A stretch of 64,000 bases of DNA from assembly GCF_000961885.1 (NCBI RefSeq), contig NZ_JZKH01000006.1, positions 1 to 64,000 of the forward strand. Reading direction: 5' to 3'. Below are positions 54,896-63,665 of the stretch, piece by piece. Under the pieces are notes generated by a model. That model was not told the DNA's origin, made no database searches, and saw nothing but the letters and a program-made list of their open reading frames with translations. Source of the stretch: Streptomyces rubellomurinus. Its GTDB lineage: Bacteria > Actinomycetota > Actinomycetes > Streptomycetales > Streptomycetaceae. The first letter of the stretch is position 1. Every line of letters begins with the position of its first letter. Both the position numbers and the translations under genes were made by a program.

Positions 54896-55058
54896 CGGAT
54901 TCCCCTCAACGGTCGGTTGGTGATGGGTTGTTGGCAGACTATCCGGCGTCGGGCGGCGGTGCGGGCCGGCGGTTTCGGCGGCGGGCGGCCGCCGGGTCCG
55001 GCCTCGCCGCCCGGAAATTCGCTTTCCGGCCACCGAAGTGCGGTGATAGACATCCGCA

Positions 55059-55844
55059 GTGCTCAAGACTCCTGAACTCCCTGACCTGCTGCGACTGATC
55101 GACGAGCGGTCGACGGCCTTCCGGGCCGCGATCGCCGCCGCGCCCGACCTCGACGTCCGGGTGCCGACCTGCCCCGAGTGGACGCTGCGCGACCTGGCCC
55201 GGCACCTGGGCTCGGGGCGCCCCTTCTGGGCGGCCATCGTCGCGGCCGGGCCGGCCGACGCCCCGCCGGCCGAGGCCGTCGCGGCGCGTGCCGCGGCGCA
55301 GGAGCCGCAGGAGCGGGAGGCGCTGCTGGCCTGGCTGGCCGCGTCGACCCAGGAACTGCTGGACACCCTGCGGGAATCCGGCCCGGACGCCGAATGCTGG
55401 ACGTGGTGGGGGAAGTCGCAGTCGCCGCGGACCTCCGGCGCCGTCGCCCGGCACCAGCTCCAGGAGATCGCGGTGCACACCTACGACGCCCAGGTCGCCC
55501 TGGGCGCCGCGCAGCCGCTGCCGGAGGAGGTGGCGCTCGACGGCGCCGAGGACTTCCTGGTCACCTGCTGCGCGACGTCGTCCCCCTGGCCGCACGAGCC
55601 CGCCGTCGTCGAGTACCACGTCTCCGAGGGCCGTTCCTGGCGCGTCACGCTCTCCGCGGACGGCGCCCGGATCGCCCGCATCGCCGCGGGCGAGGAGGGC
55701 GCCGCCCCGGCCGACGCCTCCGCCCGGGGCACGGCCAGTGAGCTGGTCCTGTGGTTCTACGGCCGAACCGCGGTGGACTCCCTGGAGCTCGACGGCGACC
55801 GCCGCATCTTCGACCAGCTGTTCGCCTGGGACCCGGGCATCTAG
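55059..55844 (+). CDS. Maleylpyruvate isomerase family mycothiol-dependent enzyme
   Basis: 261-aa protein with a DinB-like mycothiol-binding domain: LLRLIDERSTAFRAAIA then VPTCPEWTLRDLARHLG with its His, and ARHQLQEIAVHTYDAQVALG carrying the further metal-binding histidines (split). The C-terminal part (LRDV..GTASELVLWFYGR) is the SCP2-like tail of this family. GTG start, with TAGACA (55047-55052) 6 nt before it, so leaderless. Mycothiol use supports an actinomycete host. Confidence 0.92.
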   Translation: MLKTPELPDLLRLIDERSTAFRAAIAAAPDLDVRVPTCPEWTLRDLARHLGSGRPFWAAIVAAGPADAPPAEAVAARAAAQEPQEREALLAWLAASTQELLDTLRESGPDAECWTWWGKSQSPRTSGAVARHQLQEIAVHTYDAQVALGAAQPLPEEVALDGAEDFLVTCCATSSPWPHEPAVVEYHVSEGRSWRVTLSADGARIARIAAGEEGAAPADASARGTASELVLWFYGRTAVDSLELDGDRRIFDQLFAWDPGI

Positions 55845-55933
55845 GCCCTTTCGTTCGGATCCTTGCCGGCGCCGCGGCCATGGGCGGGGCGCCGGCCATG
55901 GGCGTGGCGCCGGCGTGGCGCTACCGTCCTGGC

Positions 55934-56308
55934 ATGGTTGAGAGCGGGCGCTTCGCGTCCTTCGAGGAGTTCTGGCCCTACTACGTCGCGATGCACTCCA
56001 AGGCCGCCACCCGGTGGGTGCACCTGGCGGGCACCCTCACCGGGCTCGCGGTGGGCGCCTACGGCCTGGCGCGCGGCCGGAAGCGGTACCTGGCCGCGCT
56101 GCCGCTGATCGGTTACGGCACGGCCTGGCCGGCGCACTTCCTCATCGAGGGGAACAACCCGGCCACCTTCGGGCACCCGGGCTGGTCCCTGCGCGGGGAC
56201 GCGAAGATGATCGGCATGATGCTCGCCGGCCGCGACGCCGAACTGGGCGGGATCGCCCGTACCTGGCTCGCGGAGCACGGCGGGGCCGCCGGCGCCCCTT
56301 CGGACTGA
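55934..56308 (+). CDS. Mpo1-like / DUF962 membrane protein
   Basis: 124-aa protein of the family typified by yeast Mpo1, a dioxygenase that shortens 2-hydroxy fatty acids. FASFEEFWPYYVAMHSKAATRWVH carries one conserved His pair (split), and YGTAWPAHFLIEGNNPATFGHPGWSLRGD the second His set. Two membrane helices lie between. TACCGT (55922-55927) is 6 nt before the ATG, so leaderless. Activity in bacteria is unproven. Confidence 0.9.
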   Translation: MVESGRFASFEEFWPYYVAMHSKAATRWVHLAGTLTGLAVGAYGLARGRKRYLAALPLIGYGTAWPAHFLIEGNNPATFGHPGWSLRGDAKMIGMMLAGRDAELGGIARTWLAEHGGAAGAPSD

Positions 56309-56366
56309 CGGTCCGTGCGGCTCCCGGCTCCACGGGGCGTCGGACGGTCGATGGAGCGGACGGGCG

Positions 56367-56717
56367 GTGCCGGGGATGGTCTCCCGCGTGATCGAGGATG
56401 CGGTGGCGGGCGACGACGACGCCCGTGCGTGGGACGAGCGGTTGGGCTGGGCCTTCGGGCTGGTCGCGGACGATCCGGCCGAGCGGGCGGTCGCGCTCGC
56501 CCGGCTGGTGAGGGCCCGGCAGGAGGTCGAGGGCGCGTTCGACCGGTACAACACGGCGTGGCGGCTGACGCTGCCGTTGGGGACGACCGAGCGGTACCGG
56601 CACCCCGATGTGCTGCGGGCGTACCAGCTGATTCACGAGGCCCGGCGGTACGCGCTGCCCGACTGCCTGTGGAACCGGCACGAGGTGGAGGAGCTGGGCG
56701 CCTGGCCGGGGATGTAG
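56367..56717 (+). CDS. Hypothetical protein
   Basis: 116-aa soluble helical protein of unknown function. Distinctive parts: GWAFGLVADDPAERAVALARLVRARQEV, then YNTAWRLTLPLGTTERYRHPDVLRAYQLIHEARRYALPDC and WNRHEVEELG. GTG 56367 with GGAG about 10 nt upstream; ATG 56376 is possible. Codon usage is genuine. Confidence 0.72.
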   Translation: MPGMVSRVIEDAVAGDDDARAWDERLGWAFGLVADDPAERAVALARLVRARQEVEGAFDRYNTAWRLTLPLGTTERYRHPDVLRAYQLIHEARRYALPDCLWNRHEVEELGAWPGM

Positions 56718-56933
56718 GCGGTTCTCGTCTTCTCCGCTTCTCCGCTTCTCGCCTTCTCGTCAAGGGCGGGATTGTGGGCATCCCGCGCGTACTTCCGGAC
56801 AAGATGGTGATGTGTCCATGCCGTGAACAATTCGGCCGGGCCGACCCCCGCTAGGGTCACGGCAGCTCCACAATCCGGCGCCGTACGGCCGTCGTGCGGT
56901 GCCGCACGGACCTGCCGATAGGACTGGTGTGAC

Positions 56934-57572
56934 GTGATCAGAAGACATCACCGACTGCTGGACCGTTCGTCGTGGGCGGCCCTCCGGGGCCGGCTCGCCG
57001 CCGTGGCGGGGGTGGTCGCCGTGCTGGCGGCCGTCCTCACCGGCACGGCCGCCGGCCCGGCGAGTGCCGCGCCCGCTGCCGCCCCTGTTTCCTCCGTCTC
57101 GTCCGCCTCGTCCGCCCAACTGGCGGTGGGCGGTTGGATCTGCCGGGGGACCGCCGTCCCGCCGGGCTACGTCATCACCAGCTATGACGCCGGCCGCTGC
57201 AACGGAGCCGGCGCCTCCTACACGCAACCCGCGCAGGACCCGCTGTGGATCTGCGCCAGCTCGCCGATCCCGGCCGGCTACGTGCTCACCGACCACGTCA
57301 CCGGCAACGGCCCCTGCCTCGGCGACGCCTGGCTCATGCGGCTGGTGACGGACGGGGTCTGGACCTGCGCGGGCTCGCCGATCCCGACCGGGTACGTCAT
57401 GACCGGCCACTACAGCACCGGCTGTCGCGGCATCGGATCCTGGTTCCAGCAACTGGCTGCGCCCGGGCTGTCGATCTGCCCCGGCAACCCCGTCCCGGCC
57501 GGCTACCACCTGGGCGCCTACAACGGCTCGGGCTGCGCGGGTCTCGGATCCTGGGTCCTCCTGCGCAACTGA
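56934..57572 (+). CDS. Secreted protein with four Cys-paired repeats
   Basis: 212-aa exported protein. Signal peptide ends at ASA (about residue 46), then a short Ser linker. The rest is four repeats of 37-38 residues, each W/S-I-C-x3-P-I/V-P-x-G-Y near the front and a second Cys 19-21 residues later before G-x-x-W: C70/C89, C107/C128, C145/C164, C182/C201. Each repeat probably makes one disulfide. No known family comes to mind; the WICxGSPIPxGY motif suggests binding to a wall or surface ligand. Own terminator follows. Confidence 0.85.
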   Translation: MIRRHHRLLDRSSWAALRGRLAAVAGVVAVLAAVLTGTAAGPASAAPAAAPVSSVSSASSAQLAVGGWICRGTAVPPGYVITSYDAGRCNGAGASYTQPAQDPLWICASSPIPAGYVLTDHVTGNGPCLGDAWLMRLVTDGVWTCAGSPIPTGYVMTGHYSTGCRGIGSWFQQLAAPGLSICPGNPVPAGYHLGAYNGSGCAGLGSWVLLRN

Positions 57573-57581
57573 TCCCGGCGT

Positions 57582-57620
57582 CCCGGCCCCCGCCGCACGC
57601 ACCGCGCGGCGGGGGCCGGG
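57582..57620 (+). terminator. Terminator of repeat-protein gene
   Basis: Perfect 15-bp stem (57582-57596 with 57606-57620), 9-nt loop, 10 bp after the stop. Confidence 0.8.
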
Positions 57621-57845
57621 GCCCGGGCGGCGGGGAGCGCGCACTGGCGATCCGGTGACCGCGGGAGCCGGTCGAATTTCCCGGACCGATGATTTCGGCC
57701 CCGGAACTTCGGCCACGATCGAAGATTCCGGGAGCGTCCGATCCGGCATCTCATCGGTCGAATCGACGTCCCATCGGCGGAGTTTTTCCTCATCCGGCGA
57801 AGGGCAGTCATGGCGATGGTGTCATCGGTGAAAGGACGCGAAGCC

Positions 57846-58847
57846 ATGACCGCACCGGCCTATCTTCCCGGAATGTCCTCGGCGCAGTACCTGGCGGAGA
57901 TGGCGGTCAGCCATCCGCGTCTGCGCGCCCTGCTCGATCCGGACCGGCTGGACCGCGCGGTCGCCTCGCGGGAGCCGGCGGCCTGGGAGAACGAGTTCGA
58001 CTCCGACTCCGGTGGCCGTGGCGACTCCTACCGCCGGGCCCAGCGGGATCCGCTGGTGCGCTGGACGGGTGTGCGGCGGCTGCTCGGGCTGACCGTCCCG
58101 GCCGGGCGCGGCCGGGAGGTCGTGGTGCTGGACGTGTTGGGGGGTGACGGGACGGTCGCGCGCGCGGCGGCGCTGCGGCCGGGCGAGTCCCCGGCCGGCC
58201 TGGAGGTGCTGACCGGGGACATCTCCGGGCCGATGGTCGCCGAGGCGCTCGCCAACGGACTGCCCGCCGTGCGGCAGGCCGCCGATCGGCTGCTGCTGGC
58301 GGATGACACGGTGGACGCCGTGCTGCTGGCCTACGGCACCCACCACATCCCGGACGGGACCCGCCCGCGGGCGGTCGCCGAGGCGCTGCGGGTGGTGCGG
58401 CCCGGGGGCCGGGTGGTCCTGCACGACTTCGCCCCCGACAGCGCGATGGCCGACTTCTTCCGGGTCGTCAGCCGCCACGGCACGGTGCGGCACGACTACG
58501 AGCACTTCACCCACCCCGAGCTGCGGAAGCTCTTCGAGGACCGGTGCCCGCAGGTGCGGGTGCTGGACGTCTACGACCCGTTCACCGTGCTCGCACCCAC
58601 CCCGGACCGGGCGCGGGCCGCGATGGTCGCCCACATGGGGGAGAGCTACGGCCTGGCCGGCCACTTCGAGGCGATCGGACCGGACGCCGCGTGGCAGCTG
58701 CTGGCCGAGGCCTTCGACCACACCGACCGCCCCACCCCGCCCGAGCACCGGGCCGTCCGGCCGACGGTGCGGCTCGTACCGGAGGGTTATGTCGCGGAGC
58801 TGCCGCGGGTCGCGGTGGTGGCCGTGGCCGAGAAGCCGGGTGCCTGA
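57846..58847 (+). CDS. SAM-dependent methyltransferase
   Basis: 333-aa class I methyltransferase. SAM-binding motif I is VVLDVLGGDGTVARAA, followed by DISGPMVAEAL, LLADDTVDAVLLAYGTHHI and ALRVVRPGGRVVLHDFAP, close to the UbiE/Methyltransf_11 layout. The 70-residue N-terminus and 100-residue C-terminus are extra and may bind substrate, which is unknown (natural-product-type O- or C-methylation is possible). ATG 57846 preferred; ATG 57810 also open. Confidence 0.85.
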   Translation: MTAPAYLPGMSSAQYLAEMAVSHPRLRALLDPDRLDRAVASREPAAWENEFDSDSGGRGDSYRRAQRDPLVRWTGVRRLLGLTVPAGRGREVVVLDVLGGDGTVARAAALRPGESPAGLEVLTGDISGPMVAEALANGLPAVRQAADRLLLADDTVDAVLLAYGTHHIPDGTRPRAVAEALRVVRPGGRVVLHDFAPDSAMADFFRVVSRHGTVRHDYEHFTHPELRKLFEDRCPQVRVLDVYDPFTVLAPTPDRARAAMVAHMGESYGLAGHFEAIGPDAAWQLLAEAFDHTDRPTPPEHRAVRPTVRLVPEGYVAELPRVAVVAVAEKPGA

Positions 58848-59160
58848 TCACGCCTTTCCGTAGGCCGTTCTATTGTGCGATCTTATGCGGAATTATTTCG
58901 CTTGACCCCGGTGGATTCGTGTGGGAACAATGTGTCCTGCGGCGAAGAAGGAGAAAGGGGTCTCGTGGATGTCGTAGCCGTTTGAATTGCCGGATTCTTC
59001 CGCGTCGTACGGCGCGTGAGGGCCGCGTCCCCGACGCGATGCTTCCTCGTCATGCGGGCGGACGGATCGAGGGTGCGGCGCGGGGCGGCGTCCGTGATCT
59101 TCTAGCCTTCCTTCCACGGTCGGCTCCAGGCGCGGCCGCCGCACAACGATGGGGGAGTTC
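58848..59160. other. Intergenic region before TolB-like lipoprotein
   Basis: 313 bp of lower GC with no gene. TTGACC (58902-58907), an 18-bp spacer and AACAAT (58926-58931) make a plausible promoter for the lipoprotein gene, which would then have a long 5' leader. Confidence 0.35.
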
Positions 59161-60450
59161 ATGGCAGACACGCGGACGTGGCGCACCGTCAGGCGGCGGC
59201 TGGCGCCGCCGGTGGCGGTGGCGGCGCTGGTGCTTCCGCTGGTCGCCGGCTGCGGGGGCTCGTCCTCGCAGCCCGATCCGGACGGGCATGCCTCGGCGCC
59301 CGCTCAGGACGCGGCGCAGAAGCCGCCGAGCGCCGCCGCGGTCGGCGACGCGACCTTCCGCGACCGGGACCTCGTGATCAGCGCGGGCTGCACCGTGCCC
59401 GCGTCCAGGCCGGCCAAGGTGTGGGTGGAGGGCTTCGAGCCCGGCAGCTGGAAGAAGGTGGCGTCGGTCGAGTTCACCGTTCCGGCGACGGCGGTGGTCG
59501 GCCCCCGCTCCGGCACCAGGCTGAGTGCGCTCCAGGAGCTGTGCGCGGGCAACTTCCCCCGCCCGCCCGGCGGAAGTGACAACGCCTCGGACAACGCCTT
59601 CGGGCCGCGGATCCGACAGCTCTTCGACCGCGACTTCAGCCGCCTCGCGCTGGTCACCACCGACGACAGGACCGGCGCGAGCCACGTCGGCTACGTCGAC
59701 CTCAAGGGCACCTTCACCGACCTCACCGGGACCGCCGCGGGCTTCACCAGCACGCCCAAGGAGAAGGACGCGCTCTTCGCTCCGGACGGCGGGAGCGTCT
59801 GGTTCACGTACCGCGACCCGAACGGCCAGGACCACGTCGCCAGTCGCGAGCTCGCCGCCGACCACAAGCTCACCGAGCAGTGGAGCGGCGCGCCCGCCGC
59901 CTTCGGCGACCTCGCCCTGACGCTGGGGGGCAACCCCCTCCGCGGTGTGACCGGCGGCAGCGTGCGCTTCAGCCCGGACGGCAAGCGCGCGGTCGGGTAC
60001 GTGGACGGCGAGGGGCAGAACGTCGTGACGGTGACGGCCAGCGGGCTCCTGAAGGCGGACGGGCATGCCGGCGCGATCAAGGACATGGACTGCCGGCCGT
60101 CCGGGTGGATCGACAACCACACGCTGCTCTGCGCCCCGGCCGCGAACGGCAGCCCGAAGCCGCCGTACCAGAACAACCTGTGGACCCTCGACCTCGACCG
60201 GATGAACCCGAACGACAACAGCAATGCCAAGGACGGCGCCGGCCCCGTCCTGCTCCCGGCGACCGACCGGAAGAACATCCCGCAGGCCGTCTCGGCGGAC
60301 GGGAAGAAGCTGCTGTTCCGATCGCTCCAGGGCGATCAGGAGAACGCGTTCGTCACCGACCTCGTGCCGGGCGCCCAGCCGCAGCAGGTCACCCCGCAGG
60401 AGGCGGCCACGGCGCTCGGCGACGTCGACGTCGTCCTGGAGTGGCGGTAG
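59161..60450 (+). CDS. Lipoprotein with TolB-like beta-propeller
   Basis: 429-aa exported lipoprotein, lipobox LVAGC (Cys about residue 31), then a Ser/Pro/Ala linker. The body has WD40/TolB-like blades with recurring DG-S-V-W-F / F-S-P-D-G-K-R motifs: FAPDGGSVWFTYRD, VRFSPDGKRAVGYVD, VSADGKKLLFRSLQ. Several Cys (ISAGCT, LQELC, DMDC, TLLC) may form disulfides. Ligand unknown. ATG 59161 has GGGGGA 6 nt upstream. Confidence 0.87.
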   Translation: MADTRTWRTVRRRLAPPVAVAALVLPLVAGCGGSSSQPDPDGHASAPAQDAAQKPPSAAAVGDATFRDRDLVISAGCTVPASRPAKVWVEGFEPGSWKKVASVEFTVPATAVVGPRSGTRLSALQELCAGNFPRPPGGSDNASDNAFGPRIRQLFDRDFSRLALVTTDDRTGASHVGYVDLKGTFTDLTGTAAGFTSTPKEKDALFAPDGGSVWFTYRDPNGQDHVASRELAADHKLTEQWSGAPAAFGDLALTLGGNPLRGVTGGSVRFSPDGKRAVGYVDGEGQNVVTVTASGLLKADGHAGAIKDMDCRPSGWIDNHTLLCAPAANGSPKPPYQNNLWTLDLDRMNPNDNSNAKDGAGPVLLPATDRKNIPQAVSADGKKLLFRSLQGDQENAFVTDLVPGAQPQQVTPQEAATALGDVDVVLEWR

Positions 60451-60489
60451 CCGCAGGCGCGTCCTGTGCACACCGGGGCCTGGTGGCGG

Positions 60490-61317
60490 TCAGTGGGCGG
60501 TGGAGAGCGCGACGCGGCGCCACTGGTCGAGTTCGCGGCGGACGAGGTCCAGCTTCGCCTCGATGCGCTCGACCGCGTCCGCGCCCAACGGCAGGCGCAG
60601 CGGGGGCTCGGCGATCTCGGTGACGTCGACGATGGCCTTGGCGGCCTTCACCGGGTCACCGGGCTGGCGGCCGTCGTACTGGGCCATCGCCTCGCGCACC
60701 GGCCCCGTCGCCGCGGCGTAGTCGGCGATGGTGGCGGGCTCGGTGCGGAGGCTGGAGCCGCTCAGGAAGTCCGTGCGGTGGCCGCCCGGCTCGACGATGG
60801 TCACGCGGACCCCGAGCGGGGCCAGTTCGCCGTGCAGGGCTTCGGAGATGCCTTCGAGGGCGAACTTCGACGCGCCGTACAGGCCCACCGCCGCCGCGGT
60901 GGCGAACCCGGCCACGGAGCTGATGTTCAGCACGTGGCCGGACCGCTGGGCGCGCAGCGTCGGCAGGGTCGCCCGCAGCGTGTTGAGCGCGCCGAACACG
61001 TTGACGTCGAACAGCGCGCGGACGGCGTCGTCCGAGCTCTCCTCGACCGTGCCGACCAGGCCGTACCCGGCGTTGTTGGCGACGACGTCGATCCGGCCGA
61101 ACCTGGCCAGCCCGGCCTCCACGGCCGCCGCCAGCTGTGCGGGCTCGGTGACGTCGGCGGCCACGGCCAGCAGGCCCTCCGGCTGCTCCGGGTACGCCTT
61201 GAGCACGGCCGAGGCGTCCCTCGCCGTGGCGATCACGCGGTGGCCCCGGTCCAGCGCCTCGCGGGTGACCTCCGCGCCGAGCCCGCGCGATGCCCCGGTG
61301 ACGAACCAAACGCTCAT
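60490..61317 (-). CDS. SDR family oxidoreductase
   Basis: 275-aa classical SDR. TGASRGLG at residues 8-15, NNAGYG, catalytic Ser in NISSVAG and YGASK (Tyr-Lys). The TGASRG Arg and ATARD at the second strand suggest NADPH. The C-terminal VTEIAEPPLRLPLG tail is typical of actinobacterial SDRs of this kind. AGGAG before the ATG. Divergent from a MerR gene, whose classical MerR-type promoter drives it. Confidence 0.92.
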   Translation of the reverse strand: MSVWFVTGASRGLGAEVTREALDRGHRVIATARDASAVLKAYPEQPEGLLAVAADVTEPAQLAAAVEAGLARFGRIDVVANNAGYGLVGTVEESSDDAVRALFDVNVFGALNTLRATLPTLRAQRSGHVLNISSVAGFATAAAVGLYGASKFALEGISEALHGELAPLGVRVTIVEPGGHRTDFLSGSSLRTEPATIADYAAATGPVREAMAQYDGRQPGDPVKAAKAIVDVTEIAEPPLRLPLGADAVERIEAKLDLVRRELDQWRRVALSTAH

Positions 61318-61350
61318 GGGATTCTCCTGGTGAGAGGGGGTGATGGCTCG

Positions 61351-61381
61351 ACGCTAGGTCCTAGAGTCCTCTCTAGATCAA
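61351..61381 (-). promoter_or_regulatory. MerR-type promoter of the SDR gene
   Basis: Minus strand: -35 TTGATC (61381-61376), 19-bp spacer, -10 TAGCGT (61356-61351). The spacer and -35 edge contain the perfect palindrome CTAGAG-TCCT-CTCTAG (61361-61376, plus-strand reading). A 19-bp spacer with an internal dyad is the hallmark of MerR-activated promoters. Confidence 0.8.
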
Positions 61382-61404
61382 CAGTTGGGCGAGGGGGAGT
61401 TCCC

Positions 61405-61839
61405 GTGGACCTGAGCATCGGTGAGGTGGCGCAGCGCAGCGGGCTGAGCGTGCACGCGCTGCGGTTCTACGAGCGGGAGGGCCTGTTCGCCAACCCGGTG
61501 CGGCGCCTGGCCAACGGCCGCCGGGTCTACCACGAGGAAGAGCTGGAGTGGCTGGCGATCTGCACGAAGCTGCGGTCCTCCGGCATGCCCCTGGCGACGA
61601 TCCGGCAGTACATCGAGCTGGCCCGCCAGGGCGCCGGCAACGAGCACGAGCGGCTCGAACTGCTGCGCCGGCACGAGCGCCAGGTGGAGGCGCAGGTCCG
61701 GGAGTTGCAGGAGGCCCTGGACGTGATGCGCGAGAAGGTGCGGATCTACGAGGAGCACCTGGCCCGCGGCGAGGCCGACCGGCTGTGGAACCCGTCCCAC
61801 GCGGAGGCCGACCCGGGCCCGGAGCAGGCGTGCCGGTAG
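61405..61839 (+). CDS. MerR family transcriptional regulator
   Basis: 144-aa activator. HTH IGEVAQRSGLSVHALRFYEREG (residues 5-26, split) and wing LANGRRVYHEEE, then a long dimerisation helix (LELLRRHERQVEAQVRELQEA). It resembles AdhR/YyaN-type MerR proteins for aldehyde or electrophile stress; no metal-binding Cys cluster except the terminal CR. GTG with GAGGGGGAG upstream. Divergent from the SDR gene, which it likely activates. Confidence 0.92.
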   Translation: MDLSIGEVAQRSGLSVHALRFYEREGLFANPVRRLANGRRVYHEEELEWLAICTKLRSSGMPLATIRQYIELARQGAGNEHERLELLRRHERQVEAQVRELQEALDVMREKVRIYEEHLARGEADRLWNPSHAEADPGPEQACR

Positions 61840-61866
61840 GCCGTTAGGCCGTTAGGCCGTTAGGCC
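61837..61866 (+). repeat. 8-bp tandem repeat at merR stop
   Basis: TAGGCCGT in 3.75 copies (61837-61844, 61845-61852, 61853-61860, then TAGGCC). The first TAG is the MerR stop codon. Confidence 0.8.
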
Positions 61867-61895
61867 AACTGCCGGTCGGGTGAGCCGAGTTGTGC

Positions 61896-61955
61896 GGGTG
61901 TCGAGGGCTCGGGTGCCGAGGGTTCGGGTGCCGAGTGTCCGGGTGTCGAGTGGCA
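61896..61955. repeat. 15-bp tandem repeat, four copies
   Basis: GGGTGYCGAGNGYYC-type units at 61896-61910, 61911-61925, 61926-61940 and 61941-61955 (the last ends TGGCA). The constant core is GGGTG(T/C)CGAG. Lies between the MerR and MFS genes, 105 bp before the MFS start. Confidence 0.8.
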
Positions 61956-62068
61956 CCTCCCTGGGCCGGCGGCTCACCGCACGGGTGATGTCGCAAAGCT
62001 GCCAGCGGCCCTCCGTGAGACCGACTGAACTGGTCGGGCACCTCCACGCCCGTCACCGGATGGAACTC

Positions 62069-63337
62069 ATGACCTCGACAACCACCGCCCTCCCGCGCCC
62101 GGACGGGACCTCCCCGCCGCCCCGATCACCCCTGGTCGAGTGGCTGGCGGTGCTCTCGGTGATGCTGGGGATCTTCTCGATCGTCACGACCGAGATCCTG
62201 CCGATCGGCCTGCTCACGTCGATCGGATCCGGCTTCGCCGTCTCGGACGGGATGGCCGGGCTGATGATGACCATGCCCGGTTTCCTCGCCGCGGTCTCGG
62301 CGCCGCTCGTCACCGTGGCGACCGCCCGCGTGGACCGCCGGCTGATGCTGTGCGCGTTCCTGCTCCTGCTGGCCCTGGCGAACGGCATGGCCGCGGTGGC
62401 CCCGAGCTTCGGGCTGGTCCTCGCGTCGCGCGTCATGGTGGGCGTCACCATCGGCGGCTTCTGGTCGATCGGGGCCGGACTCGCCGACCGGCTCGTCCCG
62501 GCGGAGAAGGTCGGCCGCGCCGTTTCGGTGATCTTCTCGGCCGTCCCGCTGGGCTCCGTGCTGGGCGTCCCGGTCGGCACGCTCATCGGCGATGCGGCGG
62601 GCTGGCGCACCGCGTTCGCCGTGCTGGGCGTCCTGACGGTCGGCGTGCTGGTCCTGCTGCTCCTGGTCGTGCCGCCCCTGCCGCCGACCGGGACCACCCG
62701 CCTGCGCGTCCTCGGCGGCCTGCTCCGCGGCGTGAACACCCGCTTCGCGCTGCTCCTCACGGTCCTCGTCGTGCTGGCCCACTTCGGCGCCTACACCTAC
62801 GTGACCCCGTTCCTCGAACAGGTCACGCACGCGGGCCCGACGCTGATCACCCTGCTCCTCCTGACCTACGGAGCGGCGGGAATCCTCGGCAACTTCCTGG
62901 GCGGCTCAGTCGTCGCCCGGCACCCGCGCGCCGGGTTCGCCGCCGCCGCCGGCCTGCTGGCCCTCGCCACGCTCCCGCTCCCACTGGTGGGCGGCTCGAA
63001 GGCCGGCGCGGTGGTCCTGCTGACCCTCTGGGGCGTCGCCTACGGCGCGGTCCCGGTCGCGTCCCGGACCTGTTTCGCCCGGGCCGCCCCCGACACCCCC
63101 GAAGCCGACTCGGTGCTGTTCACCGCCTCCTTCCAGGCGACGATCTCGCTCGGCGCGCTGGTCGGCGGGGCCGTCGTGGACCGCACCTCCCCGTCCGCGG
63201 TCATGGCCCTCGGCGGCCTCACCGCCGGCCTCGCGGTCCTGGCCGTGTGGGGGTGGACCCTCACCTCCCGGGCAGCGGCTTCGCCCGCGGGCGGGCGCCG
63301 GGGCGGCGGCGCTCGGCCCGCAGGGCGCCGGCCGTAG
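62069..63337 (+). CDS. MFS exporter, DHA1 family
   Basis: 422-aa, 12-helix proton-coupled exporter of the AraJ/PbuE/SotB branch. Motif A-like region is ATARVDRRLMLCAF, motif C-like IFSAVPLGSVLGVPVGTLIGD and WRTAFAVLGV. The short basic tail RRGGGARPAGRRP is odd. Start at ATG 62069 has GGATGG 9 nt upstream; ATG 62060 is alternative. Next to the MerR/SDR pair, but behind two tandem repeats, so coregulation is uncertain. Substrate unknown. Confidence 0.9.
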   Translation: MTSTTTALPRPDGTSPPPRSPLVEWLAVLSVMLGIFSIVTTEILPIGLLTSIGSGFAVSDGMAGLMMTMPGFLAAVSAPLVTVATARVDRRLMLCAFLLLLALANGMAAVAPSFGLVLASRVMVGVTIGGFWSIGAGLADRLVPAEKVGRAVSVIFSAVPLGSVLGVPVGTLIGDAAGWRTAFAVLGVLTVGVLVLLLLVVPPLPPTGTTRLRVLGGLLRGVNTRFALLLTVLVVLAHFGAYTYVTPFLEQVTHAGPTLITLLLLTYGAAGILGNFLGGSVVARHPRAGFAAAAGLLALATLPLPLVGGSKAGAVVLLTLWGVAYGAVPVASRTCFARAAPDTPEADSVLFTASFQATISLGALVGGAVVDRTSPSAVMALGGLTAGLAVLAVWGWTLTSRAAASPAGGRRGGGARPAGRRP

Positions 63338-63508
63338 TGCGTCGGCCGTAGGTGTTCGGGTCGGGGCGCCGCGCGGTGCCCCGGCCGGGGCTCCTTCCTG
63401 CCGTCCGGTCAGGGGGCGACGGCGAGTCCTCCGTGCGGTCGGCCCGTCCATTTCCCGGTGGTCGGAAGCACCCCTCCAGATGGTCTATGCTTAACCCATC
63501 ACCCAGAT

Positions 63509-63592
63509 GCGCGGGTGGCGGAATAGGCAGACGCGCTGGATTCAGGTTCCAGTGCCCGAAAGGGCGTGGGGGTTCAACTCCCCCCTCGCGCA
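63509..63592 (+). tRNA. tRNA-Leu (anticodon CAG)
   Basis: 84-nt class II tRNA: acceptor GCGCGGG/CTCGCGC, D arm GGCGGAATAGGCAGACGC, anticodon stem CTGGA/TCCAG around TTCAGGT (CAG), long variable arm GCCCGAAAGGGC and T arm GGGGGTTCAACTCCCCC. CCA is not encoded. Reads CTG, the main Leu codon here. Confidence 0.96.
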
Positions 63593-63597
63593 CAGAA

Positions 63598-63635
63598 GAA
63601 GTGGCCGGTCGATCCTCGGATCGACCGGCCACTTC
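63598..63635. terminator. Terminator after tRNA-Leu
   Basis: Perfect 17-bp stem (63598-63614 with 63619-63635), loop CTCG, 5 bp after the tRNA. It may also stop the convergent serine hydrolase gene. Confidence 0.9.
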
Positions 63636-63665
63636 GGTTTCCGGCCGCGTGGGCGCGTGGCGGTG

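Noticed and set aside
61837..61955. CRISPR array
   Set aside because: Repeats are contiguous, with units of 8 and 15 bp and no spacers, and no cas genes are present.
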